A stretch of 39,335 nt of DNA from Eubacteriales bacterium (GCA_028693155.1 JAQUVY010000011.1:1-39335); one strand, 5' to 3'. Shown: positions 10,013 through 18,470, counted from the first letter of the stretch. Notes: generated by a model not told the origin, from the letters alone. Numbers and translations are program-made.

Positions 10013-10958
10013 CTCCGGGGTCTATGAAGTTCAGCTGTACGGCATTCGTGCTGCGGGTGCGAATGGGGACGGGTGTCTCGCCGGACCCCAGTTTCCCCAG
10101 CAGCAGGGAGGATTGCGGGTCGTGCCGGGCGCAGTTGCGGGAGACTGCCTGGGAAGACTGGGTGGCATAGCAGTAGCGGCATCCGTGGGAGCAGGTGTCA
10201 TAGGCGCCGATATCCACGCTGGGCGCGCAGCCACACCTCGGACGCTGGTTTGTGCCGCCGGCAGAGCCCATCGGGCGTCCGCCCAAACGCTCCAGCCGGG
10301 CGGGGTCGATGCACCGCGAGGGGAAAATAGAAAACCTGCTTAGGTCGACGGCCTCGCAGCAGGCATACAATCGAATTCCGCAGGCTTCGGCCGAGGCGGC
10401 CAGCCCTTGCGCCAGCGTCTCCATCTCCAAGGGCGAAATGGGGCGCAAAAGGCCGCTTCTTCGCGCTGCGGCGTTCTTGGCGTAAAGATCCACAAAGCTG
10501 ATGACACAGGTATCCACCGCGCCGGCCAGCGCCCGGCACATGCGCGCAAAGCACCGCAGGTGGCGCTCCATGCTCCATTGCTCGTTCAGCACAATGGGGT
10601 CATATCTCCAAACCACCGAATCCTTGCCAAGCTGAGAAGATATGGAACACATAACGTTTAGCAACTTGGATTTATCGGGTAAATTGGCCTCTAGTTCGGT
10701 TCCGTAAGGGGTCAGCGTAAACTGAAAATAGTACGGAACGCCCACAGCGGTCAATTCTTTCAAATGGGGCAGCAGCGGCGAGGGGTCTTTGCTCCACAGC
10801 ACCAGACCCTGCATATCGTTGGGTAAAAGAGATACCCGGCTGATTTGCGACGGATTGTGCGGGTTGCGAACGTCAACAAAGCCCCGGCGAAGGCGTTCCA
10901 TCAGCCAGGGCGTATAAAAGGCAGGGATGTCGGTGCGGCGGCTGGCACTCACAATCAT
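9999..10958 (-). CDS. DUF1848 domain-containing protein
   Basis: MIVSASRRTDIPAFY...VRNPHNPSQISRVSLLP...LVLWSKDPSPLLPHL...FQFTLTPYG; C-terminal CGCAPSVDIGAYDTCSHGCRYCYA. Confidence 0.88.
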   Translation of the reverse strand: MIVSASRRTDIPAFYTPWLMERLRRGFVDVRNPHNPSQISRVSLLPNDMQGLVLWSKDPSPLLPHLKELTAVGVPYYFQFTLTPYGTELEANLPDKSKLLNVMCSISSQLGKDSVVWRYDPIVLNEQWSMERHLRCFARMCRALAGAVDTCVISFVDLYAKNAAARRSGLLRPISPLEMETLAQGLAASAEACGIRLYACCEAVDLSRFSIFPSRCIDPARLERLGGRPMGSAGGTNQRPRCGCAPSVDIGAYDTCSHGCRYCYATQSSQAVSRNCARHDPQSSLLLGKLGSGETPVPIRTRSTNAVQLNFIDPGGVHD

Positions 10959-10998
10959 AGGCTGATCTTAGCACACCGGCGCATGCGCGTAAAGGCAA

Positions 10999-12138
10999 TT
11001 ATGAACCGCTTTTTCCCAGCGCGGCCACGGCTTTGATCGCTTCGTCCATTTGCGCGGACGTGTGGTACGGGCCTACGGAAAAGCGCACAGCGCCGCGATC
11101 CTGCGTGCCCAATGCGCGGTGCGCCAAAGGGGCGCAGTGCAGCCCGGCGCGGCAGGCGATCTCGCTGCGCTGCCACAGCGCATCGGCAGCGGAAGACGCG
11201 GGCAGAACCCCGATGTTGAAGCTGATCACGCCCACACGAGGGCGCTCGGGCGGCGGGCCATACAGCGTTACGCTCGGCACAGCGCGCAGGCCGCGCCAAA
11301 GCTGCTCGGTAAGCGCTGCTTCCCGTTTGCGGATGCGCGAAAAGCTGCTTTGCAGGGTATCCAGCGCCGCCCCCAGCCCGCAGATGGCCGGGGTGGGCGG
11401 CGTGCCGCTTTCGTAGCGGTCGGGCATTTCCCAAGGTTGCTCCAGCTCCAGGCTCATGCTGCCGGTGCCGCCTCTTCTCAGCGGCTCGGGGCGGCAGCCC
11501 GGGGCGAGATACAGCCCGCCGCAGCCCTGAGGCCCCAGCAGACCCTTGTGCCCGGGAAAGGCAAACAAATCAATGCCCCAGCCCGGGAGATCAATGGGCA
11601 CATACCTCGCCGACTGGGCCCCGTCCACCAGCAGAGGCAGGCCGCGTCGGCGGCACAGCGCCGCGATGTCCGCCACCGGCTGCACAGCGCCGGTCACATT
11701 GCCGGCATGGTTGACGATAACCAGCGAGGTATCGGGGCGCAAAGCCGCTGCGATGTCCTCCGCAGAAATGTAGCCGTCGGGCGAACCGCAGACCACCGTA
11801 TAGGTGCAGCCCTGGCGCGCGGCGAGATGCTGCAAGGGGCGCAGCACGGAATTGTGTTCCCAGCAGGTGGTCACAATGTGGCAGCCCGGTTCGGCCATGC
11901 CGTAAATTGCCTGGCAAAGCATATCGGTGCAGCTCATGCCGAAGACATAATCCAATGCGTCACCGCCAAAAAAGGACGCCAGCTTTTCCCGGCAGGCGTA
12001 AACGGCGCGGGAAGCGTTCAGCGCCAGGGCATGACCGCTGCGCCCCGGGTTGCCCAGCCGGGCAATGGCCTGCGCGGCTGCCTGCGCGGCGGCCTCGGGC
12101 TTGGGCCATGTGGTGGCGGCGTTATCCAGATAAATCAT
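10999..12138 (-). CDS. aminotransferase class V / cysteine desulfurase family protein (EF2568-like)
   Basis: MIYLDNAATTWPKPEAA, VFGMSCTDMLCQAIYG, TTCWEHNSVLRPL, VDGAQSARYVPIDL, FPGHKGLLGPQGCGGLYL, RAGLHCAPLAHRALGT. ATG at 12138; the upstream TTG at 12150 is less likely. Confidence 0.9.
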   Translation of the reverse strand: MIYLDNAATTWPKPEAAAQAAAQAIARLGNPGRSGHALALNASRAVYACREKLASFFGGDALDYVFGMSCTDMLCQAIYGMAEPGCHIVTTCWEHNSVLRPLQHLAARQGCTYTVVCGSPDGYISAEDIAAALRPDTSLVIVNHAGNVTGAVQPVADIAALCRRRGLPLLVDGAQSARYVPIDLPGWGIDLFAFPGHKGLLGPQGCGGLYLAPGCRPEPLRRGGTGSMSLELEQPWEMPDRYESGTPPTPAICGLGAALDTLQSSFSRIRKREAALTEQLWRGLRAVPSVTLYGPPPERPRVGVISFNIGVLPASSAADALWQRSEIACRAGLHCAPLAHRALGTQDRGAVRFSVGPYHTSAQMDEAIKAVAALGKSGS

Positions 12139-12222
12139 TTTTTCACCCAACCTTCGTCAAACTAATATATTATATTAAGCCGCGCGTAATTGTGGCACGC
12201 GGCGGATAAGGAGGAATCATCT

Positions 12223-12501
12223 ATGCCAGAACCGTTCGCGTTTGCGGCGTTTCGTTCACGGCAAGCCGTTATGGAATATGAAAGCAGGCTAAAGCAAGCC
12301 GGGCTTACGCCCCGCATCATCAACACCCCGCACGAGGTGGCGCTGGGCTGTGGCTTATCCGTGCAGTTTGATGAAGGGGATTATGAAAAGGCACGGGCGG
12401 TTTATGACACCTACCGCCCCGAAAGCTTTGTGGGTTTTTACCGGGCGCGCTACCAAAATGGGAAAATGCTGTGCGAGACGCTGGCAAAGTACCGCGCATA
12501 G
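12223..12501 (+). CDS. DUF3343 domain-containing protein (putative Se/S carrier-like)
   Basis: FAAFRSRQAVMEYESRLKQAGLTPRIINTPHEVALGCGLSVQFDEGDYEKA; taaggaggaat ribosome-binding site. Confidence 0.8.
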   Translation: MPEPFAFAAFRSRQAVMEYESRLKQAGLTPRIINTPHEVALGCGLSVQFDEGDYEKARAVYDTYRPESFVGFYRARYQNGKMLCETLAKYRA

Positions 12502-12525
12502 GAAAAGGGGTTGAACCTGTGCTAT

Positions 12526-12720
12526 AATGTGCGCATGGGTTTTCTGACGGAAACCAAAGCGCTTGCGCGCTTTCCGCCCTTGGGGCGGCATACGCCATTG
12601 GCGGCTGCGCAAAACGCCCTTGCAAGCAAGCGTTTTTGCTTATGGCAGAATGTGCGCATGGGTTTTCTGACGGAAACCAAAGCGCGGGCTTTCCGCCCCC
12701 TGCGGGCGGCATGCGCCGCG
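12526..12720 (+). repeat. two copies of an intergenic structured repeat (37-nt identical core, period 123 nt)
   Basis: aatgtgcgcatgggttttctgacggaaaccaaagcgc at 12526-12562 and 12649-12685, each followed by a similar ctttccgccc...gggcggcat(a/g)cgcc arm. Confidence 0.85.
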
Positions 12721-12774
12721 GAGCTGTTTTTGCCCATGAAAAATGATGGATCAACTGAGGAAGAGGAGAAAACC

Positions 12775-13407
12775 ATGGAGCGGGAGAAGCTGGAGCAATG
12801 TCTGGAGATTCTGGAGAGGGAGTACGGCGGTCAGAATTGCGCGCTGAATTTTGTGAATCCCTTTCAGCTGCTGATCGCCACGATTTTATCGGCGCAGTGC
12901 ACGGATAAGCGGGTCAACCTTGTGACGGCGGAGCTGTTCCCTCGCTTTCCCGATGCGGCTGCGCTGGCCGCGCTGGAACCCGGCGCGCTGGAACCCTATA
13001 TCCGCACCTGTGGGTTATACAAAACCAAAGCCAAGAACATCGTGCTGGCCTGCCGCGCCTTGCAGCAGCAGTACGCAGGCCAGGTGCCCGCGGATTTTGA
13101 TACGCTCATCAAGCTGCCCGGCGTGGGGCGCAAGACGGCAAACGTCGTGCTCTCCAACGCCTTTGGGCAGGATGCCATCGCGGTGGATACGCATGTTTTC
13201 CGGGTGAGCAACCGCCTGGGCTTGGCCCACGCCTCCAACGTGGAGGCCACGGAGGACCAGCTGCGCGCGGCCATTCCCAAAGAGAAATGGTCGCAGGCGC
13301 ATCACTGGCTGATCTGGCACGGGCGCATGGTGTGTGCTGCCCGCCACCCCGCCTGCGCCGCCTGCCCGCTGGCTATGTGCTGCGAATATCCCGACAAACA
13401 GGCATAG
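12775..13407 (+). CDS. nth: endonuclease III
   Basis: ATILSAQCTDKRVN, LIKLPGVGRKTANVVLSNAFG, VDTHVFRVSNRLGL, C-terminal Cys cluster CAARHPACAACPLAMCC. ATG at 12775 after aggaagaggag. Confidence 0.95.
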   Translation: MEREKLEQCLEILEREYGGQNCALNFVNPFQLLIATILSAQCTDKRVNLVTAELFPRFPDAAALAALEPGALEPYIRTCGLYKTKAKNIVLACRALQQQYAGQVPADFDTLIKLPGVGRKTANVVLSNAFGQDAIAVDTHVFRVSNRLGLAHASNVEATEDQLRAAIPKEKWSQAHHWLIWHGRMVCAARHPACAACPLAMCCEYPDKQA

Positions 13408-13419
13408 CGCAAAAAAGAA

Positions 13420-13455
13420 AAGGCCTGCCCTTGAATAAAGGGCAGGCCTTTTTGC
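13420..13455. terminator. bidirectional Rho-independent terminator
   Basis: aaggcctgccctt / aagggcaggcctt 13-bp stem between convergent nth and the PBP gene. Confidence 0.88.
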
Positions 13456-13459
13456 TTTT

Positions 13460-15901
13460 TCATGCCGCCTTGGCGGGGAGAGACTGCTCCACCGGCGCGG
13501 GCGGATCAGGGTTGGCGTCCCCCGGCGTGTTGGTGCCGTTCTGCACCGGGGAGGAGGCGCTTTGCGTCTGCGTCACCTCCACCTGCACGGTGGCGGTGGG
13601 CGGCGCGAATACGTTCATCAGAGTATTTACCGCCACCACATAATAGCCGCAGATTCCTTCGGGCGCGCTCTGATCGGTGAAGCTCAGGCGCTGCCCGCTG
13701 CTTTGTGGGATCAGTGACTGCACCAATTTATCGGCCTCCCCGTTCGTGCCCACGCGGTAGATCTCATAACGCGCGTAGGCCTGCGTCGCGTTAAAGGAGA
13801 TGACCGGGCGGCCTTCCTCATCCAGCGCGGCGGCCAAATTTTCCGGCATGATGGGTGCGGCCCAGGTGTCGGAGGTTTGGGTGGGGGCGTTGCTGCGGGC
13901 AAAATACTCGCTGATGGTGTACTCCTCCGGTGCCAGCTCGCTGGCCAGCATGATTTTATGCTCTTCGGTCAGGGCTTCCTTGTCGATGGAGAGCTTCACC
14001 ACGCCGTCCGGCACGCTGAACTGGGGTCCGCCTCCGGAGGGGTACAGGCTTTTGAATATTTTTACAGCCATCTTGGCGTTTTGATTGCCGCCCGTCGTGC
14101 CCGAGGGCAAAAAGTGCTTCTCATCGGTGCGGTCAAAGCCCAGCCAGGAAACGTACACATATTCGCTGTTGTAGGCCGCCAACCAGGCGTCGCGGTTGCC
14201 GGTGGTGTAGGCCACGGTTCCGGTTTTGGCGGCCAGCGTGACACCGGTTTCCTTGAGGCGTTTGCCCGTGCCGATGGTGGCCGTATCCCGCAGGATGTCG
14301 GTCACTAAAAAAGCGGTTTCGGGGGAGAGCACCTGCTGACGGGTGCTGTGGTTTTGATAAATGACGTTCCCTTCGTTGTCCTCAATGCGGGAGATGCAGT
14401 AGGCCTGCGCATACTCCCCCTGGCCGGGGAACACTGTGTAGGCCTGCGCCAGCTCCAGGGGGGTTACGCCCACGGTAAAGCCGCCCAGCGCCAGCGCCAG
14501 GTTGTCGTCGCCTTCTTCAAAGGGCAGCCCCACGGACTGGCAAAAGCGCTTTCCCGCATCCACGCCGATGGCATTGAGGGTGAAAACGGCGGGGATGTTG
14601 AGAGAGCGGTAAACCGCCTCGCGCAGGGTGACCCAGCCGTGATATTTGCCGCCGGAGTTTTTGGGCGCATAGCCGTTGAAGCTGGTGGCCTCGTCTAAAA
14701 TCATGGTGGCGGGGGTATAGCCGAAGGATTCCATCGCGGGCGCGTATACCATCAGGGGCTTAATGGCGCTGCCGGGTTGACGCCGGGCGTCGGTGGCACG
14801 GTTCATGCCCTTTGTGTATTCCCGGCCACCAATGAGCGCGCGAATGGCGCCGCTTTGGGCATCCAGCACCACCGAGGCGGTCTGCACCTTTTCGCCGTCC
14901 GTCGCGTCGTCGGGAAAATTGGCGGCATCGGCGAGCAGCGCCTCGCAGCTTTTCTGCAAAGCCGTATCCATGGTGGTGTAAATGCGATAGCCGGTGGAGA
15001 TCATATCTTCATAGGAAAGACCGGTCACCTTCAAGGCTTCATCGGTTACCGCGTCCACGAAAAAGCCGTAGGTGCTGCTGTCCGGCCGGCTTAAGGTCAG
15101 CACGCACTCCTGCGCCTTTGCCTCGTCGCGCTGCGCCTCGTCGAGCTTGCCCGCCTCATACATGAGATTGAGGATCAGGTTGCGCCGGGAAAGAGATTTT
15201 TCCGGGTTGATGTGGGGGGAGTAGACGGCCGAGCCCTTCAGCGTGCCAATGAGCGTAGCGCCCTGCGCCACGCTCAGCTGCGAAGCGGGTATGCCGAAAT
15301 AGGACTGCGCCGCGGCCTCTATGCCATAAGCGCCGTTGCCGAAATACACCAGGTTGAGATACATTTCCAGAATATCATCCTTGCTGTAATACCGCTCCAG
15401 CTGCAGCGCCAGCCAGGCTTCCTTGATCTTTCTGTTCCAGGATTTCTCGTTGGTGAGGAACGCGTTCTTCACCAGCTGCTGGGTGATGGTGCTGGCACCC
15501 TGAGATTTGCCGCCCGATTTGAGGTTGGCCCACAGTGCCCCGGCGATGCGCTTGACATCAATGCCGTGGTGGGAATAAAAGCGTGTATCCTCGGTGCAGA
15601 TCAGCGCGTCGATGACGTGCTGCGGCACCTGATCTAGCGTGATCAACGTGCGGTTTTCGCTGTACATCCCGGCCACGGCCTGGTTGTCTTTATCGTATAC
15701 GGTCAGGGTTTGTTTGATATTCTCCAGCTTGCTGGGGTCAAAATTGGCCCAATCTCCCGTGTTGAGAAAAATGATGAACACGACAATGCCCGCCGCTGCC
15801 AGCACCAGCAGCGCCGTAAAGCCCAGCTTTACGAGCAGTTTCAGCCGGCGGAGCCTGCGCTGATGGATTTCCAGTTTATCCTTTTTCACCTTCATGTTCA
15901 T
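13460..15901 (-). CDS. PBP1A-family penicillin-binding protein (transglycosylase/transpeptidase)
   Basis: GT51 motifs EDTRFYSHHGID, KSQGASTITQQLVKNAF; transpeptidase RQPGSAIKPLM, SLNIPAV, AAKTGT; C-terminal Fn3-like extension. Confidence 0.95.
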   Translation of the reverse strand: MNMKVKKDKLEIHQRRLRRLKLLVKLGFTALLVLAAAGIVVFIIFLNTGDWANFDPSKLENIKQTLTVYDKDNQAVAGMYSENRTLITLDQVPQHVIDALICTEDTRFYSHHGIDVKRIAGALWANLKSGGKSQGASTITQQLVKNAFLTNEKSWNRKIKEAWLALQLERYYSKDDILEMYLNLVYFGNGAYGIEAAAQSYFGIPASQLSVAQGATLIGTLKGSAVYSPHINPEKSLSRRNLILNLMYEAGKLDEAQRDEAKAQECVLTLSRPDSSTYGFFVDAVTDEALKVTGLSYEDMISTGYRIYTTMDTALQKSCEALLADAANFPDDATDGEKVQTASVVLDAQSGAIRALIGGREYTKGMNRATDARRQPGSAIKPLMVYAPAMESFGYTPATMILDEATSFNGYAPKNSGGKYHGWVTLREAVYRSLNIPAVFTLNAIGVDAGKRFCQSVGLPFEEGDDNLALALGGFTVGVTPLELAQAYTVFPGQGEYAQAYCISRIEDNEGNVIYQNHSTRQQVLSPETAFLVTDILRDTATIGTGKRLKETGVTLAAKTGTVAYTTGNRDAWLAAYNSEYVYVSWLGFDRTDEKHFLPSGTTGGNQNAKMAVKIFKSLYPSGGGPQFSVPDGVVKLSIDKEALTEEHKIMLASELAPEEYTISEYFARSNAPTQTSDTWAAPIMPENLAAALDEEGRPVISFNATQAYARYEIYRVGTNGEADKLVQSLIPQSSGQRLSFTDQSAPEGICGYYVVAVNTLMNVFAPPTATVQVEVTQTQSASSPVQNGTNTPGDANPDPPAPVEQSLPAKAA

Positions 15902-16060
15902 AGTATAGCATATCCGCCCTTCCTCATCCGCATAACCAAAGCGGCAAAATTGTTAAAGTTATGTATAAATGCCTGCGCATATGGAAAAACTGACCATGAA
16001 CAACCCGGGGAGGCACCGGCAAAAGCAGGGCTTCTTCGGCCAAAGTCGTGTCGTTTCGCG

Positions 16061-16090
16061 GCAGGAAGAGCCTTTCTGCACGGGGAATGC
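16061..16090 (+). promoter_or_regulatory. candidate sigma-H promoter of spoIIA
   Basis: GCAGGAAGA - 12 nt - GGGGAATGC, compared with RNAGGAWWW-N11/12-RNNGAATWW. Confidence 0.6.
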
Positions 16091-16117
16091 TATCGCGGCA
16101 CAAAAGGAGGAGCGAAT

Positions 16118-16426
16118 ATGACCACACAGATCCATTACGCCCCCAAGGGCGTTCTGCGGGTTCGCCTGGAGGGCGAGCTGGACCATCACTGCGCGTTTCA
16201 GGTGCGCCGGGAGCTGGACGAGGCCATAGACTGGAGCGCGCCGGCCGTGCTGGAGCTGGATATGGCCGGGGTCACCTTTATGGACAGCTCGGGCATCGGC
16301 GTGGTGCTGGGCAGGTATAAGCGCATCAAAAGTCAGGGCGGCTCCATGCGGGTGGTCAACGTGCCGCCGCGGGTGGACCAGATTTTTTCCATGGCGGGGT
16401 TGTACGCGATCATCGCGCGGGGATAG
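16118..16426 (+). CDS. spoIIAA: anti-sigma F factor antagonist (STAS domain)
   Basis: LELDMAGVTFMDSSGIGVVLGRYKRIK; aaaggagg site; followed by SpoIIAB and SigF. Confidence 0.93.
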   Translation: MTTQIHYAPKGVLRVRLEGELDHHCAFQVRRELDEAIDWSAPAVLELDMAGVTFMDSSGIGVVLGRYKRIKSQGGSMRVVNVPPRVDQIFSMAGLYAIIARG

Positions 16427-16464
16427 CTCTCAGCGCAAGGGAATATACGGGAGGAGAACAGGCA

Positions 16465-16899
16465 ATGGAACAGCACAAGAATTTTATGCAGATGGAAATT
16501 CCGGCGCGATCGGAGAATGAGGGCTTTGCCCGGGTGGTCATCGGTGCGTTTGCTTCGCGCCTTGACCCCACCATGGAGGAGCTGGCGGACATTAAAACCG
16601 CCGTTTCCGAGGCGGTGACCAATGCCATTGTACACGCCTATGCCAATCCCGGCGGCATCATTGCGCTGGAGGCATGGGCCGAGCCGCACCGGCTGGAGGT
16701 GGCGGTGCGCGACTGCGGCCGGGGCATTGACAACGTGACGCAGGCCATGGAGCCTTTCTACACCACCTCGCCCGAAACCGAGCGCTCAGGCATGGGCTTC
16801 ACGGTGATGCAGAGCTTTATGGACGAGGTGGAGGTACACAGCCAAAGCGGCCACGGCACCACCGTCCGCATGGTCAAACGCATTGGCTGCGAAGAGTAA
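16465..16899 (+). CDS. spoIIAB: anti-sigma F factor
   Basis: DIKTAVSEAVTNAIVHAYAN, VRDCGRGIDNV, PETERSGMGFTVMQSFMDEV. Confidence 0.95.
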   Translation: MEQHKNFMQMEIPARSENEGFARVVIGAFASRLDPTMEELADIKTAVSEAVTNAIVHAYANPGGIIALEAWAEPHRLEVAVRDCGRGIDNVTQAMEPFYTTSPETERSGMGFTVMQSFMDEVEVHSQSGHGTTVRMVKRIGCEE

Positions 16900-16908
16900 G
16901 GGGGCGCC

Positions 16909-17676
16909 ATGGAACAGGCAAACGCGGCTCGCGATCGAGCGGGCACGGCGGAATTGCTGCGGGCGGCTCAGCGCGGCGACCGGCAGGCCGAAGAGTGCCT
17001 GGTGAACGCCAACATCGCTCTGGTGCACAGCATCGCCCGCCGCTTTCGCGATCGTGGGCATGATTATGAAGATATTTTTCAAATCGGCTGCATCGGCTTT
17101 GTGAAGGCCATCCGCAACTTCAACTTGGATTATGACGTTTGTTTTTCCACCTATGCCGTGCCCATGATCATGGGGGAGATCCGGCGTTTTTTGCGGGACG
17201 ACGGGCCCATTAAGATCAGCCGTTCCCTCAAGGACAAGGCCAGGCGGCTGATGGCGGCTTCCGAGCAGCTGAAAAATCGCCTGCAGCGCGACCCCACGCT
17301 GAATGAGCTGGCGCAGGCAGCGGACATCCCCCCTGAGGAGATCCCGCAGGTGATGGAGGCCATGCTGCCGGTGGGTTCCATTGATGACGAAGTGGATGTA
17401 GGGGGCGACAACCCCGTTAAGGCGGTGGACCGCATTGCCGACGACCGCCAGCAGCCTGAAAACCACATCGACGGCATTGTCATTGAGCAAATGCTTTCGG
17501 CGCTGCAGGCGCGGGAGAGGCGCATCATCGTGATGCGCTATTATCAGGAAAAGACGCAAAGCGAGATCGCGCGGGAGATCGGCGTTTCTCAGGTGCAGAT
17601 CTCCCGGCTGGAAAGCAAAATTCTGCGAAAAATGCGCGACATGATGGCGGAAGAACCCGAAGAGTCCATGCTGTGA
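16909..17676 (+). CDS. sigF: RNA polymerase sporulation sigma factor SigF
   Basis: Sigma-70 regions 2-4; DIFQIGCIGFVKAIRNFNLDYDVCFSTYAVPMIMGEIRRFLRDDG; spoIIA operon order. Confidence 0.95.
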   Translation: MEQANAARDRAGTAELLRAAQRGDRQAEECLVNANIALVHSIARRFRDRGHDYEDIFQIGCIGFVKAIRNFNLDYDVCFSTYAVPMIMGEIRRFLRDDGPIKISRSLKDKARRLMAASEQLKNRLQRDPTLNELAQAADIPPEEIPQVMEAMLPVGSIDDEVDVGGDNPVKAVDRIADDRQQPENHIDGIVIEQMLSALQARERRIIVMRYYQEKTQSEIAREIGVSQVQISRLESKILRKMRDMMAEEPEESML

Positions 17677-17680
17677 GGCT

Positions 17681-17710
17681 GCATAAGCCCATGGCGGGCG
17701 CGCCATACTA
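17681..17710 (+). promoter_or_regulatory. candidate sigma-G promoter upstream of small ORF / spoVAC
   Basis: GCATA (17681-17685), 18-nt spacer, CATACTA (17704-17710); matches the B. subtilis sigma-G consensus GHATR-N18-CATNHTA. Confidence 0.65.
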
Positions 17711-17733
17711 AAGAAAAAAGGAGGCGGCCTGTT

Positions 17734-17892
17734 GTGCGGGGTGATCAGATCCGTTGGATCGCCATGGGGGCGGCGGCGCTGCTGCTGGCGGTTTGCCTGC
17801 TGTGCGCGCTGGTCTTTTTGCCGGGAAGAACACCCCGGCAGCCCGAGAATGCTCAGCTTGTGGGGCAGCCCGCCGTGGAGGTACAGGAATGA
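17734..17892 (+). CDS. small single-pass membrane protein (52 aa)
   Basis: GTG start after aaggagg; MRGDQIRWIAMGAAALLLAVCLLCALVFLPGRTPRQPENAQLVGQPAVEVQE; ATGA overlap with spoVAC. Not in the supplied ORF track. Confidence 0.65.
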   Translation: MRGDQIRWIAMGAAALLLAVCLLCALVFLPGRTPRQPENAQLVGQPAVEVQE

Positions 17893-18362
17893 AACCGGAG
17901 GGTCCGCAAAGCCCCAGAGCCCAGGAATATCGCGCGCATGTGGCGGATTTGGCGCCCAAAAGCCCCATGTGGAAAAACTGTATCAAGGCGTTCTTTGTGG
18001 GCGGGGCCATTTGCACACTGGGGCAGGTTCTTACCTGGGTCTATACCGCGCTATGCCGTTTGGAGCCGACACAGGCTTCCGCATGGGTGTCCATCACGCT
18101 GGTCTTTCTGGGCGCCACGTTTACCGGCCTGGGTTGGTATGACGAGCTGGGAAAGTTTGCGGGGGCCGGTTCCATTGTGCCCATTACCGGCTTTGCAAAT
18201 TCGGTGGTCGCGCCGGCAATGGAGTTTAAGCACGAGGGGTACATCCTGGGCACCGGGGCAAAGATCTTTACCTTGGCGGGCCCGGTGCTGGTTTACGGCA
18301 TCAGCGCATCGGTGCTGGTGGGGCTGGTAAAGATCATCATCGGTTTATTCGTCAGCCGCTGA
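17889..18362 (+). CDS. spoVAC: stage V sporulation protein AC
   Basis: KAFFVGGAICTLGQ, GAGSIVPITGFANSVVAPAMEFKHEGYILGTGAKIFTLAGPVLVYG. Confidence 0.93.
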   Translation: MKPEGPQSPRAQEYRAHVADLAPKSPMWKNCIKAFFVGGAICTLGQVLTWVYTALCRLEPTQASAWVSITLVFLGATFTGLGWYDELGKFAGAGSIVPITGFANSVVAPAMEFKHEGYILGTGAKIFTLAGPVLVYGISASVLVGLVKIIIGLFVSR

Positions 18363-18370
18363 GCGGCGCG

Positions 18371-18394
18371 GGAGGAGGAAACTCCTCCTTTTTT
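18371..18394 (+). terminator. Rho-independent terminator after spoVAC
   Basis: ggaggag-gaaa-ctcctcc then tttttt. Confidence 0.8.
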
Positions 18395-18432
18395 CTTCGC
18401 CCCGACGCAAGGCGGAAAAGGACAGCCGCTTA

Positions 18433-18441
18433 TGCTATAAT
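18433..18441 (+). promoter_or_regulatory. extended -10 promoter (TGCTATAAT)
   Basis: TGn-TATAAT match 30 nt upstream of the NUDIX ATG. Confidence 0.55.
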
Positions 18442-18470
18442 GAGCCCAGATAAAATCATGGGGGCTTAGG

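Noticed and set aside
12511-12774. N-terminal extension of endonuclease III in the ORF track
   Set aside because: It runs through the duplicated repeat and lacks homology; the ATG at 12775 has a good ribosome-binding site and the canonical Nth start.
15710-16117. N-terminal extension of SpoIIAA in the ORF track
   Set aside because: Overlaps the PBP gene and the sigma-H-like promoter; the ATG at 16118 with aaaggagg gives a normal-sized STAS protein.
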